Source of the DNA: Eudorina sp. 2006-703-Eu-15
Taxonomy: Eukaryota > Chlorophyta > Chlorophyceae > Chlamydomonadales > Volvocaceae
Length of the DNA: 64,000 nt
Assembly (NCBI GenBank): GCA_003117195.1
Contig: BDSI01000052.1
Coordinates: 428,501-492,500 of the forward strand
Reading direction: 5' to 3'
The position numbers were made by a program, and so were the translations under genes. Shown one piece after another: positions 24,901 to 37,774 of this stretch; the first letter of the stretch is position 1; every line of letters begins with the position of its first letter. The notes below the pieces were generated by a model. That model searched no databases. It was not told the origin of the DNA and saw nothing but the letters and a program-made list of their open reading frames with translations.

Positions 24901-25771
24901 GGGCTAGGGTTGTGTTTTGGACTGTCGGCTTTCCGTATGCGTGTGTGTCTGAATTTGGGACGCAAGTAGTTATGTTGAGTGTAAAAATATCTTCATTTGA
25001 TATTCAGGTATGTGGATGTAAGTTTAGGAGACAGTGCGGCGAGGCGCGTGGGCGACCCGGGCGTTCGGGTTGTTTCTGGGCTTCCGGGTGGCCCGTCTTG
25101 GTCGTTTTGTCGCATCCGGGGATCGCTTGCCGAACGCTGTTGCAATCCATTTTCAAGAAGAATAAAGCTTGGTATGTACAGGATAAATTGCAAAAGGAAG
25201 CGCGAGTCCGCACGGTTCCTAGAGTTCAAGCGCCGCAAACAAATGGGCGGGGTGTGATTTTGCCGTTCCCGACCGCAATTATGCCACCGCGTGAGGCCGG
25301 AGTTCACGCCTTGGCGTAATTCGTCAAGCTTGACACCAGGTTTGCGCGTATTTTACTTCTCTGGAACATTTACTGACGAAACGGCAAGCGGGCTCAAGAC
25401 TCGCAGCGCGCCAGGCATTGGAACAGCTCGTCCCGAAATTCGTAGTTCGTCCGTTTCTTCAGGATAGATCATCCTACCAAACAGGCTAACTGAACAAATT
25501 TGCCATTGGAGGTGAGGTTTGATTCCTGCTTGTTGCAATTTGTTAGGCCAACAACGAGAGAACCAGGCGCGCCGGGTACTGGGCTCTGTCAAGCCCGGAG
25601 AGTAATCCTAGTCGAGGTTACTTGGCGTGTACGTACGTAATCGTCCCTTCAACCTTTCTTCGCCGGCAATCACAGAACTGGCGCGCAAGGACCCAGCGGG
25701 CCAGAAGCTGCTGGGGATTTACGAGAGAACTGCTGGCGGCGGATTTCGCCCATCGGATAGCTAGATAGATC
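21982..25771. other. ARS upstream region and gene-free spacer
   Basis: On the minus strand a TATA-like ggaatatatac lies about 80 nt before the ARS start codon (plus 22061-22072), and a second AT-rich block is at about 22155-22172; either could be the ARS promoter. From about 23590 to 24170 overlapping proline- or arginine-rich frames on both strands look compositional (a CCCCTG repeat at about 23963-24000). No recognisable gene. Confidence 0.4.
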
Positions 25772-26530
25772 ATGGGACACCAAGATAATACCTGTTGGCT
25801 CCTTGCCACTCGCGCGGGCCTGACCTTTGGCGTGCTGGCGTGTCTCTTGGCGGCTTCGGCCTGTGGCGACGCTTGTGACGTCATCTCCTGTGCGGCAGGC
25901 GTGGCGGGCGTTGTGCTGCTGCTGCCCTGGACGGCGGGGCAGCTGTCGTTCGTGTGGTGGCTACAGATGGAGGACCCCTCGTACTTGGCTGCGTCATGCC
26001 AATACATCTCAGCCAGCTGCATCATTGCGGCCGCCACGGTCTCCGCTGTGTTGATGGCCAGGGAGCACCGCGATGCACTGGTGAACTCAGCGACCCTCCT
26101 CGCCTTCCTGCTCTGCGTCCATTATGTGTTGCTGCCTGCCGTGAAAAGCTTGGTGGAGCTTGGCGTCGACTTCTTCAGCAACGACACCAATGCGCTGTGG
26201 CCGTCGCGGGGCAGCGTCGTGTTGCTGCGTGCGCCGTCTCAAGGCTGGGCCGCGGCACGGGCCGTGTGGGCCGCCTGTTGGGTCAGCGAGGCTGGGGCCG
26301 CTCAGCAGGGGTCCCTGACGCCGATGGCCGCCACGCTCCTGCACAGCCGGAGGGCCCTGCAGAAGGCAAAGTGTCCACGCAGTGAACGGGCCGCAACGGC
26401 TACAGCCGGGTTTTGTGTCGCGTATTTAGCGCAGGGTATGCCGAGTCTTCAGGGTGTAGGATGTGTCGGATCTCCGGATGTCGTGTGGCGCCCTTGCCAA
26501 TGTTGGTTTTCAGCCCGAGCAAGCGTTTAG
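25772..26530 (+). CDS. Hypothetical membrane protein, orphan single-exon ORF
   Basis: I do not recognise this 252-residue frame. It has four hydrophobic stretches long enough to span a membrane, at about residues 11-31, 36-56, 74-94 and 101-123. They are followed by a polar C-terminal half without clear features. The N-terminal half looks protein-like (Asp and Glu in the loops, Cys-rich), whereas from about residue 135 the composition becomes less convincing, so an unrecognised intron or a decayed end is possible. The start codon is the first ATG after an in-frame stop. There are no neighbours within 2 kb to suggest a function. Confidence 0.4.
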   Translation: MGHQDNTCWLLATRAGLTFGVLACLLAASACGDACDVISCAAGVAGVVLLLPWTAGQLSFVWWLQMEDPSYLAASCQYISASCIIAAATVSAVLMAREHRDALVNSATLLAFLLCVHYVLLPAVKSLVELGVDFFSNDTNALWPSRGSVVLLRAPSQGWAAARAVWAACWVSEAGAAQQGSLTPMAATLLHSRRALQKAKCPRSERAATATAGFCVAYLAQGMPSLQGVGCVGSPDVVWRPCQCWFSARASV

Positions 26531-28480
26531 GAGGCGGCAGGCAGAGGAGCGAGAGAACAAGAATCTGAGGCAAGGCAAGACGAGGGGTCGCCCGCAGGTT
26601 GAAGGGCCTCGCTCGCTGAGGGTACGACACCGCTGCTGAGCAGTACGGCGGTCCATGGGCGCAATGTATGGGACAGGCGATACAGGCGGTGTCACGGGGC
26701 AGGTGCTGCCGGAGGGTGCGGTGCTGTGGTCCTTCTGCTCGCCGAGTTGCTGTGGCGGCTGCGCCTCAACGGTTTTGGGCGGCCGTTGGGCGTGCTCGAG
26801 GGCCGTTGGAGTACCGATATCGGTAGCGTGTCGGATAGGCGCAGCCCTTTGCAGGGGAGACTGTGGGTAAAATTTTCGTGAAGGTAAACGCAGCCGTAAG
26901 ACTGCCGGTTCTGCGTTAGATGTGGCACGTTTAAGGTAGGTCCATTCCCGCACTTTGAAGTTTCAATCATAGATGGCCGAATCACATGTTTGAGAGTGAG
27001 ATTCTAGTCATCAATTGCCGGGGAAGGGGACTGCCACCGGAAGCGTGGGCAAGTTGAGTGGACCGCGTTCGACACCAGCGAGGAGAGGCACGTGATGACA
27101 TGCGGGGAATTATAGTGGTTAGGAGCTTGATATGCTCAGGAATGTCAGGGGAACTTCATTGACGGATGGTTGCAAGGTCCGATGTTAAGACGGGCGCTGT
27201 ACGGTACACGATATTGAAACTTGTAATCGTTTTCCTCAGTGTGCATTTTGCGTAACACAATTTTAAGTATCAACGCACAAGGTGCCAAACTGTTGATGAA
27301 GGGGCGTTTGATGAGTTTAAACCCCTTGTCATTATAAAAGGGTTGCTCGTACGGCAGAACCCTCGTGCGAATAGATACGATTGCAACAGGCAAATTTGCT
27401 TGATGCAATAACAACTTCGCTTAAAATCTATCAATTGACTTACAACCCACATGCGCATGCGATGTCGCGTTACTCCTTCGGAAGCCAGGTTACTTGCATG
27501 CTTTCGACAAAAGTGCTTGACTTAAACGCTATACTTGTATCCCAAACTTCACGCGTGCCTTTGAGTGGGTGGAACTCCGTTGGGCGACATATCTAAGCAG
27601 AAAGCCTGAAGGACGCATATTTTACGAGCTCTTTGGGCGATGTCAAACTCACAGGTATTGATAGGCAATGGTTGATGGGATGTAGCTTGCGTTCATGGCG
27701 CGATGCTGCCACTGTAACCCCACTTCTCGATGGCGGTTTTTTTACCACAGGCGCCGAACGCGACAGCCCAGGGCGAAATACTTCTGGCCAAGTACTTGAC
27801 GGATTCCATCCGCAGCCTCGAGCAGGCGATCCGCAAATCCGCTCCCGTCGGCGCAACCGTCGGCAACCTGCCGCGTTCCTTGTCAGCGCCCAGACTAGAC
27901 TACAGGTACACTGGCGTGTCCGGTAGTGCCTCTCCCGCTGTTGACGCGGGCGTCGCCTGGCTCCCGTGGGTCCGCGCGAAGACGCGCAAATAGGGGATGT
28001 CCTGCGGATCCGCTGTTTGGTGCTCCGGCGCCGTTGCGCGCGGTGATCCAATTCGCTCCAGAACCTCCTCCTCCTCCGTTGGGGCCTTAATCGTTCCTTA
28101 CAGTGCGGGAGCGAGTAAGGGAGGCCGCAGTCAGATCGGGTGCCTTGGCGTCACACACCCTTTGGCCCTCTTGGGCAAACAGTCGAGCCGCTCGAGGCAC
28201 GGCTCCAAGAGGGCCTCCGTTGCACCACCGCCGCCGCCGTGCGCCATCCTGCCCTGACATCGTAATGCGAGGCAGCGCCGCCGCCCGGCCGCCGTGACTA
28301 AAAACGCATTATATTTTACACGACGTATATTTTACACGACGTATGTTTTACACGTTGTAAGTTTTACACATTGTGGCTGAAGAAGTAAGGTCAAACCACA
28401 CGTGAATCTCACTTGGCTCCGGTTCCAGGTCTGATGGCCGGCGACCGGCCACGGAGGCCCTCCTACCCCGCAAGCTGCCG
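26531..28480. other. Spacer with one possible exon-like fragment
   Basis: No gene recognised. A tttttttaccacag acceptor-like sequence near 27740-27752 is followed by an open frame to 27993 (containing GEILLAKYLTDSIRSLEQAI, helical and possibly gag-like), but nothing confirms it. The tandem repeat at 28306-28375 is listed separately. Confidence 0.35.
28306..28375. repeat. 17-bp tandem repeat upstream of the 28481 gene
   Basis: Four degenerate units of tattttacacgacgta occur in direct succession; the last two drift to gttttacacgttgta and gttttacacattgtg. The array ends about 105 bp before the start codon at 28481, so it could lie in that gene's promoter or 5' untranslated region. Function is inference only. 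Confidence 0.75.
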
Positions 28481-29010
28481 ATGGCGCAAGCACCTGCGGC
28501 GGCAGCGGCCCTGGCCGCCACCCGCCGTGATGACTCGGGACAGCACACGTTAGGCCGACCCACGGGACAGGTGGCGACCACTCAGGCGCGGCTGCTACAG
28601 CCCACACCTGGGGCGCTGCTACCGCCTCGCAGCCAAGGCGGCGGGCCGCCACTGCCCAAACCCACAGCCGCGGCGTCCTCACAGCTGCCGCCGCGGCCGG
28701 CGCCGGCGGTCGTACGTACGGCACACGCAATTGCGGCGGCTCTCCAGCAACAATCGCAGCCGCAGCCGCCGGTGTACGGCAGGTCCGGCGGCGGCGCCGG
28801 CGGCGCCGCCGGCCGGTCCACCTCCGCGCCACGCATCGATGACGGACTGCAGTACCACCATCAGCACCATCAGCACCACCACAACCATCACCATCACCAC
28901 CATAGCCAAAACGAGAGCCCAGGACACGGGCACCAGGGCTCAAGGCCCTCTCCGCAGTCGGAGGCACGGATCCCGGCGGTGGCGGCGGCGCCGCCGCTGG
29001 CGGGTCTGCT

Positions 29011-29049
<39 letters not shown>

Positions 29050-30228
29050 TCGGAGCGCGGCCTCCGTCCGTCGCTCTGCGCCCTCCGATGCGGGGACCCA
29101 CTCGTCCTGGTGGAAGTGGCGGCCGGTGACGGACGCGTCGTACCCGCTGACCGCGGTGGGTCGGGGGAGGGTGTGGGGGGAGAGTGCGGGTTCGGAGTCC
29201 CTGGAGGGCAAACCATATGACCCGCGGTGGGGTGGATCCATCGGATCCGCGGTGGGTGGGATCCTGGAATGCAATTTCTCGGGGGAGGGCCGCGGTGCTG
29301 TCAGGTCGTGATGGGGCCGCCGCCAGCTGCATCGTACGGCAGCAGTGCGGCAGGCTTGCGTTCGGTTCGGCCGCCGCCAGCTGTTTCCGTCGGTGAGGAG
29401 GGACCCGACGGGCTGCGTCGGCGCAGCAACGGGAAGTACGAAAACGGTAGGCCCGCCCCCGGGAAGGGTATCGCGGCGCTGGGATGGGCGGACAGGGTTG
29501 GCTGCTTGCCCCTCTCTGCGGATCGACTGGCCGGGGGTGGCCTGGGCTGTGGGCTGGCCTGGGCTGTGGGCTGGCCTGGGCGAATGTGAGGCTTCCTGAT
29601 CCCTCCGGCGACAACTGCAGCGACGGCGCCAGGACCCACCTCTCCCCTTGGGCCCTCCCCTTCCCGCCCCTCCCCTTGGCGCCCCTCCCCTTGGGGCCCT
29701 TCCCTGGATCAGATCACGGACCGCTACGCCCAGAGTTTGTCCCCCTCGGAGGCCATTCGATGGAACGACCGGGTGGCGAGGCTGGAGGCGGAGATCACGC
29801 AGGAGAAGGAGCGCAGGTGTGTCTGCACTCTGCACGGGGTGGGGGGTAGCTGGAGGGGGGAGACTGGAGGGAGGGGTGACTGGAGGGGGGGTGGACTGGA
29901 GGGAGGGATTCGAGGGGGTTACTGAAAGGGGGGGACTGGAGGAGGAAGGGACTAGTGGGGGGTTCTGGGACGCTGTGGGGTGGGGCTGCGGTGCAACTGC
30001 GGCCAGTCCCCTCACCTCAACAACCCTTCACCCCCACACCACCACACCACCACCACACACCTCTCGCCCCTCCCGCGAGCGCCCCTCAGGAGGCAGTTTG
30101 AGCAGCAGCTGAAGAAGCTCCAGGTGGCGACGTCCTCCACCCAGACTCCAGGGGGGCCGGTGGTGGGCGCGGGACACGGCGGCGCCCCGCGGGGCCCCTC
30201 CAAGGGCGGGTCGGCGCCCTTCCGGTGA
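28481..30228 (+). CDS. Ala/Gly/His-rich protein with C-terminal coiled coil, 4 exons
   Basis: Not recognised. Proposed exons: 28481-29155, 29354-29446 (start could instead be 29381), 29713-29816 and 30090-30228, giving about 336 aa in frame. The first exon encodes a low-complexity region rich in Ala, Pro and Gln, a His run (about ten His with Asn near residues 135-145) and a poly-Gly run of about 12. The third and fourth exons are the most protein-like: ITDRYAQSLSPSEAIRWNDRV, then RLEAEITQEKERR joined across the intron to RQFEQQLKKLQ, forming a short coiled coil before a Gly/Pro-rich tail and a TGA. The third and fourth exons are well supported by phase (2 to 1). The second exon is weak. The coiled coil suggests a dimerising or complex-forming protein; nothing more can be said. 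Confidence 0.55.
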
Positions 30229-31628
30229 TTGACTCAGAAGGGGGAGCACAGCGCCCGGCTTGGATTCTGGATCTTTCCGGACTGCTGCAGGGATTGGTTC
30301 TCGCAAAACAATCGACGAGCGGTGGCTTGGAGCGTCCATGGCTCCAGGATGGGACGGAGACGGGGGGGCCGCCTCCCACGCAAACGCCCCCGGGGGCCGT
30401 GCTCTAGACAAGGGGAGGGGAGGTTGGAGGTGCGGCAGGAGGGCGTTGGCTGCGATGGACGGCACAGCTCCAGGGGGGGCCCGGGTGGCTCCAATGGACG
30501 GCACAGCTCCAGGGGGGGCCCGGGTGGCTCCAATGGACGGCAGACGAGGGCGCTCGTCCTGTGAGCGACAGCATGGGGAGGTGTTTGTCGTACCCTGGGG
30601 TATATGGCACGGACCACGGTGGGACTGTTTGCGGCGCGGCGCGTTCGTGAGCTCAAATGCTTTTTCATGGACGTGATCCATCAGCTGGGACGTGTACGGT
30701 TCGTCGCCTGACATGCCGTGCCGGTACCGCGGGGGTATTATACGTATGTGACACGTCATAAGGCCCCGCCGGGGTAGAGTCATCGACCTCCATGCCACAC
30801 GGGGCCCTCAGGACTGCTTCGAGGTTCCACCCACCAGGATTATACAGGGGTCACTGGGCGTGTGATGGAGGCCGTGGGGGATGATGGGAGTTTTTGTTTA
30901 TGGAAAACCAACAACAACAGGTCTAGACGAACCCAACATGTCTCATGTCCAGACGAACCCAAAAGGGCGGGGAAGGGAAGGACCTGGAGGGTAGACCACG
31001 CGCGGCGACATGTCTTGAGCGGCCGTGGACGTAGGGGGGTTGGCCGTACCTCTTCAGTTACTGCAACCGTTTCAAGGTGGGTTGGCCCTTAGCCCCGAGC
31101 CCCCGACCGGGTTATCCAATGGGCCGCTTTTGAGACCAGCTGCATTTGAGAGACGATCAGTGGGTGAGTGACAGGGTTCCAGAGGAGGAGATACCGCCCC
31201 CAGGTGCCGAGGAGGGCGTTGGGGCGCCCCCTGGCGGTTGCGGGTGTCGTACTGCCGTACACGCTCAAATGCAGGAATAATAACTACAGTGGGCTTCTGG
31301 GCTCCCAACTCCACATTGTCGCATGTGTAATGAAGGATCCGCAGTGCGCGTTGTGTGTCCACGAGGAGGGGAGGGGCTGGTAAATACCCTGGAGGGCCTG
31401 CGCTGCTTTGCGGAGTAGTAAGGGAAATTCGGGATTGGGGGGGCCAGGGGCGTGTGCGGCATATGTGTGTGTGTGTTACATGGTTGGGGGTGCATAACCC
31501 CATACCTGTACAACTACCCGTACGAGCCGTTGGCCTAAGGGGACGCAAAAACGCCTAAAAGCACGCGCATGACCATGCACTAGCAGAAGAAAAGAGGAGA
31601 CTACTACCGTCCAAAGGGGACAATTGAA
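30229..31628. other. Spacer with a 39-bp duplication
   Basis: No gene recognised. At 30460-30541 a unit of about 39 bp (atggacggcacagctccagg, then ggggcccgggtggctcca) is present twice in tandem. A second loose repeat of agacgaaccca occurs at about 30924-30961. Confidence 0.5.
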
Positions 31629-32232
31629 TTACGGTGCGGGGTGGGCCCACATGCGCTCCAAGAGTCTTGCTAACCGAGCCGGGTCCCAGGCCATGGCTTT
31701 CAGCATGGTAGTGAACTGAGGAAAGCCCTCCTCCGCGCGGATATTGTCGTACACAGGGCAACATAGCAAAACATGCTTTTCGTCCTCAAGGGGATCCCGC
31801 GTTGCGACGGTGTGATACAGCCGGCGGGTGTGGGGATTGCGCAGGTGGTGTTGGGGCGCGTACGGCACCACGTGTGCAGCGGTTGGCACGTGGGATGCGC
31901 GGTGCAGCATCCGGTCGAGTCGACCGACCCTTGTCGTACAGATGTTTTTCGTACGATGTTATATCCGAATGCGCGTTCAAGGCTTTGGTGTCGGAACTCC
32001 ACCGACCCAACGAGCAGGATGGAGCGGGTGGAGAGGGTGGAGAGGGTGGAGAGGGTGGCGGAGGTGGGGTCTCGGCAAATGGCGCTCCTCACCCCGCCAC
32101 CCGGCAAGTGGAGGGCGGTGGTAAGGCGGTGGTCATGGGGGTGGGGTTTTTTGCATCGCCACATAGTCGCCAAACGACCCTGAACGAATGAAGGAACGTT
32201 GCAGCGGACCCCGACGAGGGATCAACGGTGTA
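31629..32232 (-). mobile_element. Non-LTR retrotransposon C-terminal remnant
   Basis: On the minus strand the frame ending at 31629 contains RDPLEDEKHVLLCCPVYDNI, the EDxxHxLxxCPxY pattern typical of the zinc-binding C-terminus of LINE proteins, followed by a short helical end (ARLARLLERMW). Upstream the protein is broken into several frames, and an imperfect ggtggagag repeat (about 32018-32060) interrupts it. The tail-like motif gttgcagcggaccccg is present at 32200-32215. A different family from the pair at 7.9 and 12 kb. Not functional. Confidence 0.6.
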
Positions 32233-33791
32233 TACCAGGCCAAGCCCCAGCAGGCCCCACCGAAAAGGCGGCAAGACACCTCCACACCTCAACGCCGCGA
32301 ACAAAAACACATCGGGCCATATAACCCCAACCAGACAGCCACTTAAGCAAGCGGAGGCGCACAGCGGAGCAACACTACTAAAGGGATAGGCACAGCAACG
32401 GGCGGTATCCTCAGAAGTGGATAAAGCCAAGCGCGGTGGAGGTCGCCCACACAGGCACCCCAAAACCCACGCCCGAACCCTCTCGAGGTCTTGGAAGACC
32501 TGTGCCTTGCTCGTGACAGTGCCCAGCGACCGCTAGTGGAGCACCCCTCACCCATTCCAACGAGCACCGTGACCAATAAAGAAAAGGCCAAAGGAGGCCC
32601 GGCCCCCTGCAGCAGCGGTCGGCGACGTCGACTGCGCGTTCACGTGCCGCATCATCGGGGGGATCGCGCCCGACTGCGCGTTCGGCTGAGGGCAGGCCAG
32701 GTCCCTGATAATAAGCCGAACAGAAAACCAAACAGAATGCTTCATGCCTTAGGACCAGCGCTGTCGGGAGATCAGGGTTGCTACCGGCATTACTAGAAGA
32801 TTGCAACGGAAGATTGCAGTACTTGGCTTTTGGTGGTGGTGGGCCAAGCTGCAACCCTGTACAGGGCCTACTCTAGAGCCCACCGCTCCATGATTCATGA
32901 GCACAGTTGGTCCCGAGTCATTGTGGAGATATTCTGAGAAGCTGTACACCCTAGTAGACTTCCGGATGTGGCGAATCCTTGTTGTGTGGGGCCTGACTCC
33001 TCTGGACTCGGAAGCTAGCCCAGTGAGTGTAGTATACATGTCCGTGCCGGTAATATGCACAATGTGTAGTTGCCGGAGAAATCGGTTGGGGGCAAAATTT
33101 TTAACCACATCGTTACACTTCGGATAGTCGAAGACCGCAGGCAACCTGGTCTCGCGTACCCGGCAACACCGGCTCTCAGCAAGGGCCTCTTTTTCGATCT
33201 GCAACACATGTGCAGCCTCCCAATAAATGTCAGTTTATATATTTTTCGAATGTGCCACACCGCCGACGCCTGCACCAGCACAGTCGGCAGCTAGCCTCCA
33301 CATGGCCAATCTGCCCGACCTGCAACGCGGCAACGGTTGCAAGAAACTTCCCAACCGCTTCCAACAAAACACAAACGGCTCCTCCTCCACGAGTTTCATC
33401 ATCCTCAGCAGCAACGCGACGGATACACACCCCGTCGCGCGTCGCATCGCATCACACGAGCCCTTGAACACCGGCCGGACCCGGAACAGAACCCGAGTAC
33501 CAACCAATGTTTGATTGAGACTGGCAACCCGCAACGCACCAGGTTGGCCAAGTCTTAACACAACTGCTTGCAATAATCCCTTGCTATATATTCCAACCGG
33601 GTTCGGTGCCCTAGGGCCACCTGGAAAAGAATCACCGGGGCGCAGGACACAGGACAACAACTACGGTCTGCCACCCAAGAGTGCTCCCGACGACTCCAAC
33701 GATGACTCGAGCACTCGCCGACACAAAAGTCTTCAAATCGGAGCTACCGACGGCAACCGAGCATCGTCACCCGACCGAATCACGTGGCGGC
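32233..33791. other. Spacer and probable THI4 3' untranslated region
   Basis: No recognisable coding sequence. On the minus strand a TGTAA signal (ttaca at 33113-33117 on the plus strand) lies about 675 nt beyond the THI4 stop. The part 32240-32860 may be more retrotransposon-derived DNA but shows no intact motif. Confidence 0.4.
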
Positions 33792-35502
<1,711 letters not shown>

Positions 35503-35997
35503 GGTGTGAACTTGGGGTGCGGAACCGGGGAGCGGAACTCGAGGGAGGGTCGACCTGTGGAGACAGGCAGGTGGACCTGCCGCAGGGGGGTACCCAGCGG
35601 GCGACGAACCGCACACAGCGGCGACGTGCGGACCAGCCGCGGCAACACAGGCGCAACAACGCGCAGGAGCACGCAGAATGGCAGCAGAGCACGAAAAGGA
35701 TGTCGAGTAACGAAAATTGAGACATGCAAAACTGGCGAAAGAGAGGCATGCTGCGCACGACAGCTCGCTTGCACCGACTAGCCATCAACAAATGTGACGA
35801 TACTGTGATGATATCAGTAAGAGAATATTTTATGCAGACAAGGAAAGAATCTTCAATACAGGCAGTGAATTTTTCTTCCGAAACTCACCAGAACAGGATA
35901 GGCCATCGGCATCCACGCGTGGGCCATCGTCCGTCCACCAGCGAAGAATTCATAAATGCAAGGCAATCAAGGGCAGATGAGGGAAGGGAAGCGGCGA
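35503..35997 (-). other. THI4 5' leader, possible leader intron
   Basis: Between the riboswitch hairpin and the THI4 start codon. A good acceptor, cctgtctccacag read on the minus strand, ends at 35555, so 35554-35503 could be a leader exon and the riboswitch could lie in a 5' untranslated intron or in its alternative exon. No protein-coding content is recognised. Confidence 0.4.
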
Positions 35998-36032
35998 GGG
36001 GACGTGCGCTGCAGCATGCAGCGCACGTCCCC
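35998..36032 (-). promoter_or_regulatory. Perfect 15-bp hairpin just 3' of the THI4 riboswitch
   Basis: Arms ggggacgtgcgctgc (35998-36012) and gcagcgcacgtcccc (36018-36032) are exact reverse complements around the 5-base loop agcat. In the transcript it would begin 11 nt after the 3' strand of aptamer helix P1. Placement next to the aptamer suggests an expression-platform element, for example occluding a splice site or an upstream start; this is inference. Confidence 0.7.
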
Positions 36033-36043
36033 GAACGCGCGCC

Positions 36044-36256
36044 CGGAAACACACTCCCGACGCGGGCACTATCCCGATCCGGTCATGAGGGTATACTCTC
36101 AGCCACACGCAATGAAGCAAGCAGCACATGCAAAGCCATCCCCATGTCGGCCGCTGCGAACGCCGTCTGCCACGAGGCAGGAGCGCCGCAAGCGATCCGA
36201 CAGGGTAGACTTGCTGGCATAACTTGCAAGCATTGGAGGGCACCCCTGGCGTTCCG
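36044..36256 (-). promoter_or_regulatory. TPP riboswitch aptamer upstream of THI4
   Basis: Read on the minus strand the conserved blocks occur in the right order: GGGGUGCC (36246-36239, P2/P3 5' side), a long P3 arm of about 134 nt (36238-36105), GGCUGAGA (36104-36097), ACCCU (36092-36088, P2 3' side), then CCGGAUCGGG and CCCGCGUCGGGA (36082-36055). Compared with the consensus CCUGAUCUGG/CCAGCGUAGGGA, P4 changes U-A to G-C and P5 changes U-A to G-C. Both pairs are preserved, so this is true covariation. P1 can form from CGGAAC (36256-36251) with GUUUCCG (36050-36044). Eukaryotic TPP aptamers often have an extended P3. Such switches are known in algal THI4 and THIC, acting by alternative splicing when TPP is abundant. 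The aptamer ends 542 nt before the start codon. Confidence 0.92.
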
Positions 36257-37774
36257 TGACGGCGTGTCTGGTTGAGAATTCCACTTTTCGTATAACGATC
36301 TGGGTAAGCGTTTCGCAAGTCTAATTCACAAAGACCGAATTAAGCACACAAGAAATACAAATTCAGCAAAATATAGCAGACGAAACCATTCCGACTATCA
36401 ACAGACAGCAGTGCGAGGAACACGATACCTTCAGAACATACCTTTGAAAACCGCAAGAAGAACTTGGCAAAAGCAGCCGACAACAATTGTGCCGATATCT
36501 GCAATGGAATACATTAGCCGGCGTCGTCTGGGCTTATGTAGCTTTCCGGGCATCCAAGATAAGAGATAGGGCCCTGCAGTCTGCTGTTGTACATGTTCCG
36601 GAACTGACGACGAATTCTCCGACCGACACCATCTCTCAGGACAGGCCATCTTTTGGAAATTGATCTACAGTGGTCTGATGCAGTTGCGAATAAGCTTGCA
36701 TCGTTTAGGTTACGTCTGTTTGTGTATAGTGACTGAAGTTAAAGAGTGAAACGGCCGCCGCTTGCCGTAGGGTCGCGCGCCGCAGCACCCGAGCTCTGCA
36801 AAGCAAGCATTCATATTTTTTTAATTCTGCACTGTTCTACATGGAATGCTTACCGTGTCCGACTTTGCCAGGGTCGTTGGGGGGTTAGGGGGTCCGTAAC
36901 GTTCGACTGATCCGGAACCACTAATCTCGGCATTGATCCCTTCCACGTTCGTGTACAATCTGTCATACGTTATATTTGTTCCCATTTTTTGGAATAAGTG
37001 CAAGTGCCAGCCATTTTTGACAACGATTCCAAGCAAAATTGCGGTTCGTGGATATAATAATTATGCCGGTGCAATTTGCGTATGGAGCAATTGCTATGTG
37101 AGCGATTAATTGGTAATCCAACTTATGTGTTCAGTTCAGGTCATTAGAGCCACGAGTCTAGTGAACGTATTGGCGACGGCCGGCGTTAGCTACAATTGCA
37201 CTTGAAATGGGGTTGGGTGCTGCTTTAAGGGCCTTTCTAATTGTACGTAGTGAGGCTCAATTTCGCTGCTTTCAAAAGAGTCGCCGCAATGGCAACGGCA
37301 AACTTCAGGTTGCACAGTATTGAACAGCGTTTCGCAGTATCACATCCATCCCATCGGGCCATGGCACTCCGCGCACTTGAATCCTCCTTACTACGCTTGG
37401 GTGATTTTCCCTCCACCTTGCGCACATGGCGAGGCGCACGGTTTACAACTGCAGCACAACCCGCCGCACTGGCCGCCTCATCCCACGCACTGCTCTCCTA
37501 CCTCCTCCAAGCTCTCACCCTAGCTCGCCCTACCCCGTTAGAGTTCCCGTGCTGCTTCCACCCGTCGTCCAACGAACTATCCATCCAGAGCACCAGACGC
37601 CCTCTCGGCCCTCTCCACCAACCAGCACGGCTCAACCGCGACTGACCCCGCAAAAACAGTAATGGTCGGAGGCGGGAAAACGTCGCCCGAAATCAGCATG
37701 GACCCACCAGCATGTACGGGTCACCCCCTGCTCGCTTCTGGCGCCGGTACCGCCGGCGACGGCGGCGGCTGCGT
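36257..37774. other. AT-richer intergenic region between SIRB 3' end and THI4 leader
   Basis: Contains the presumed THI4 promoter (minus strand) and the SIRB 3' untranslated region. A TGTAA signal for SIRB (ttaca at 37443-37447 on the plus strand) lies about 330 nt past its stop. An open frame on the plus strand at 37289-37645 has no recognisable features and overlaps the SIRB 3' region, so I do not call it a gene. Confidence 0.4.

Noticed and set aside
28894..30015. 373-residue open frame on the minus strand
   Set aside because: Pro/Arg/Ser-rich shadow of the plus-strand gene and its introns; contains no recognisable motif and ignores plausible splice signals.
30462..30541. Paired regulatory elements downstream of the 28481 gene
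   Set aside because: Two identical 39-bp copies with no dyad symmetry or position relative to a start; most simply a recent tandem duplication.
37241..37645. Possible 134-residue gene on the plus strand
   Set aside because: It overlaps the probable SIRB 3' untranslated region, has low-information content and no splice or family support.
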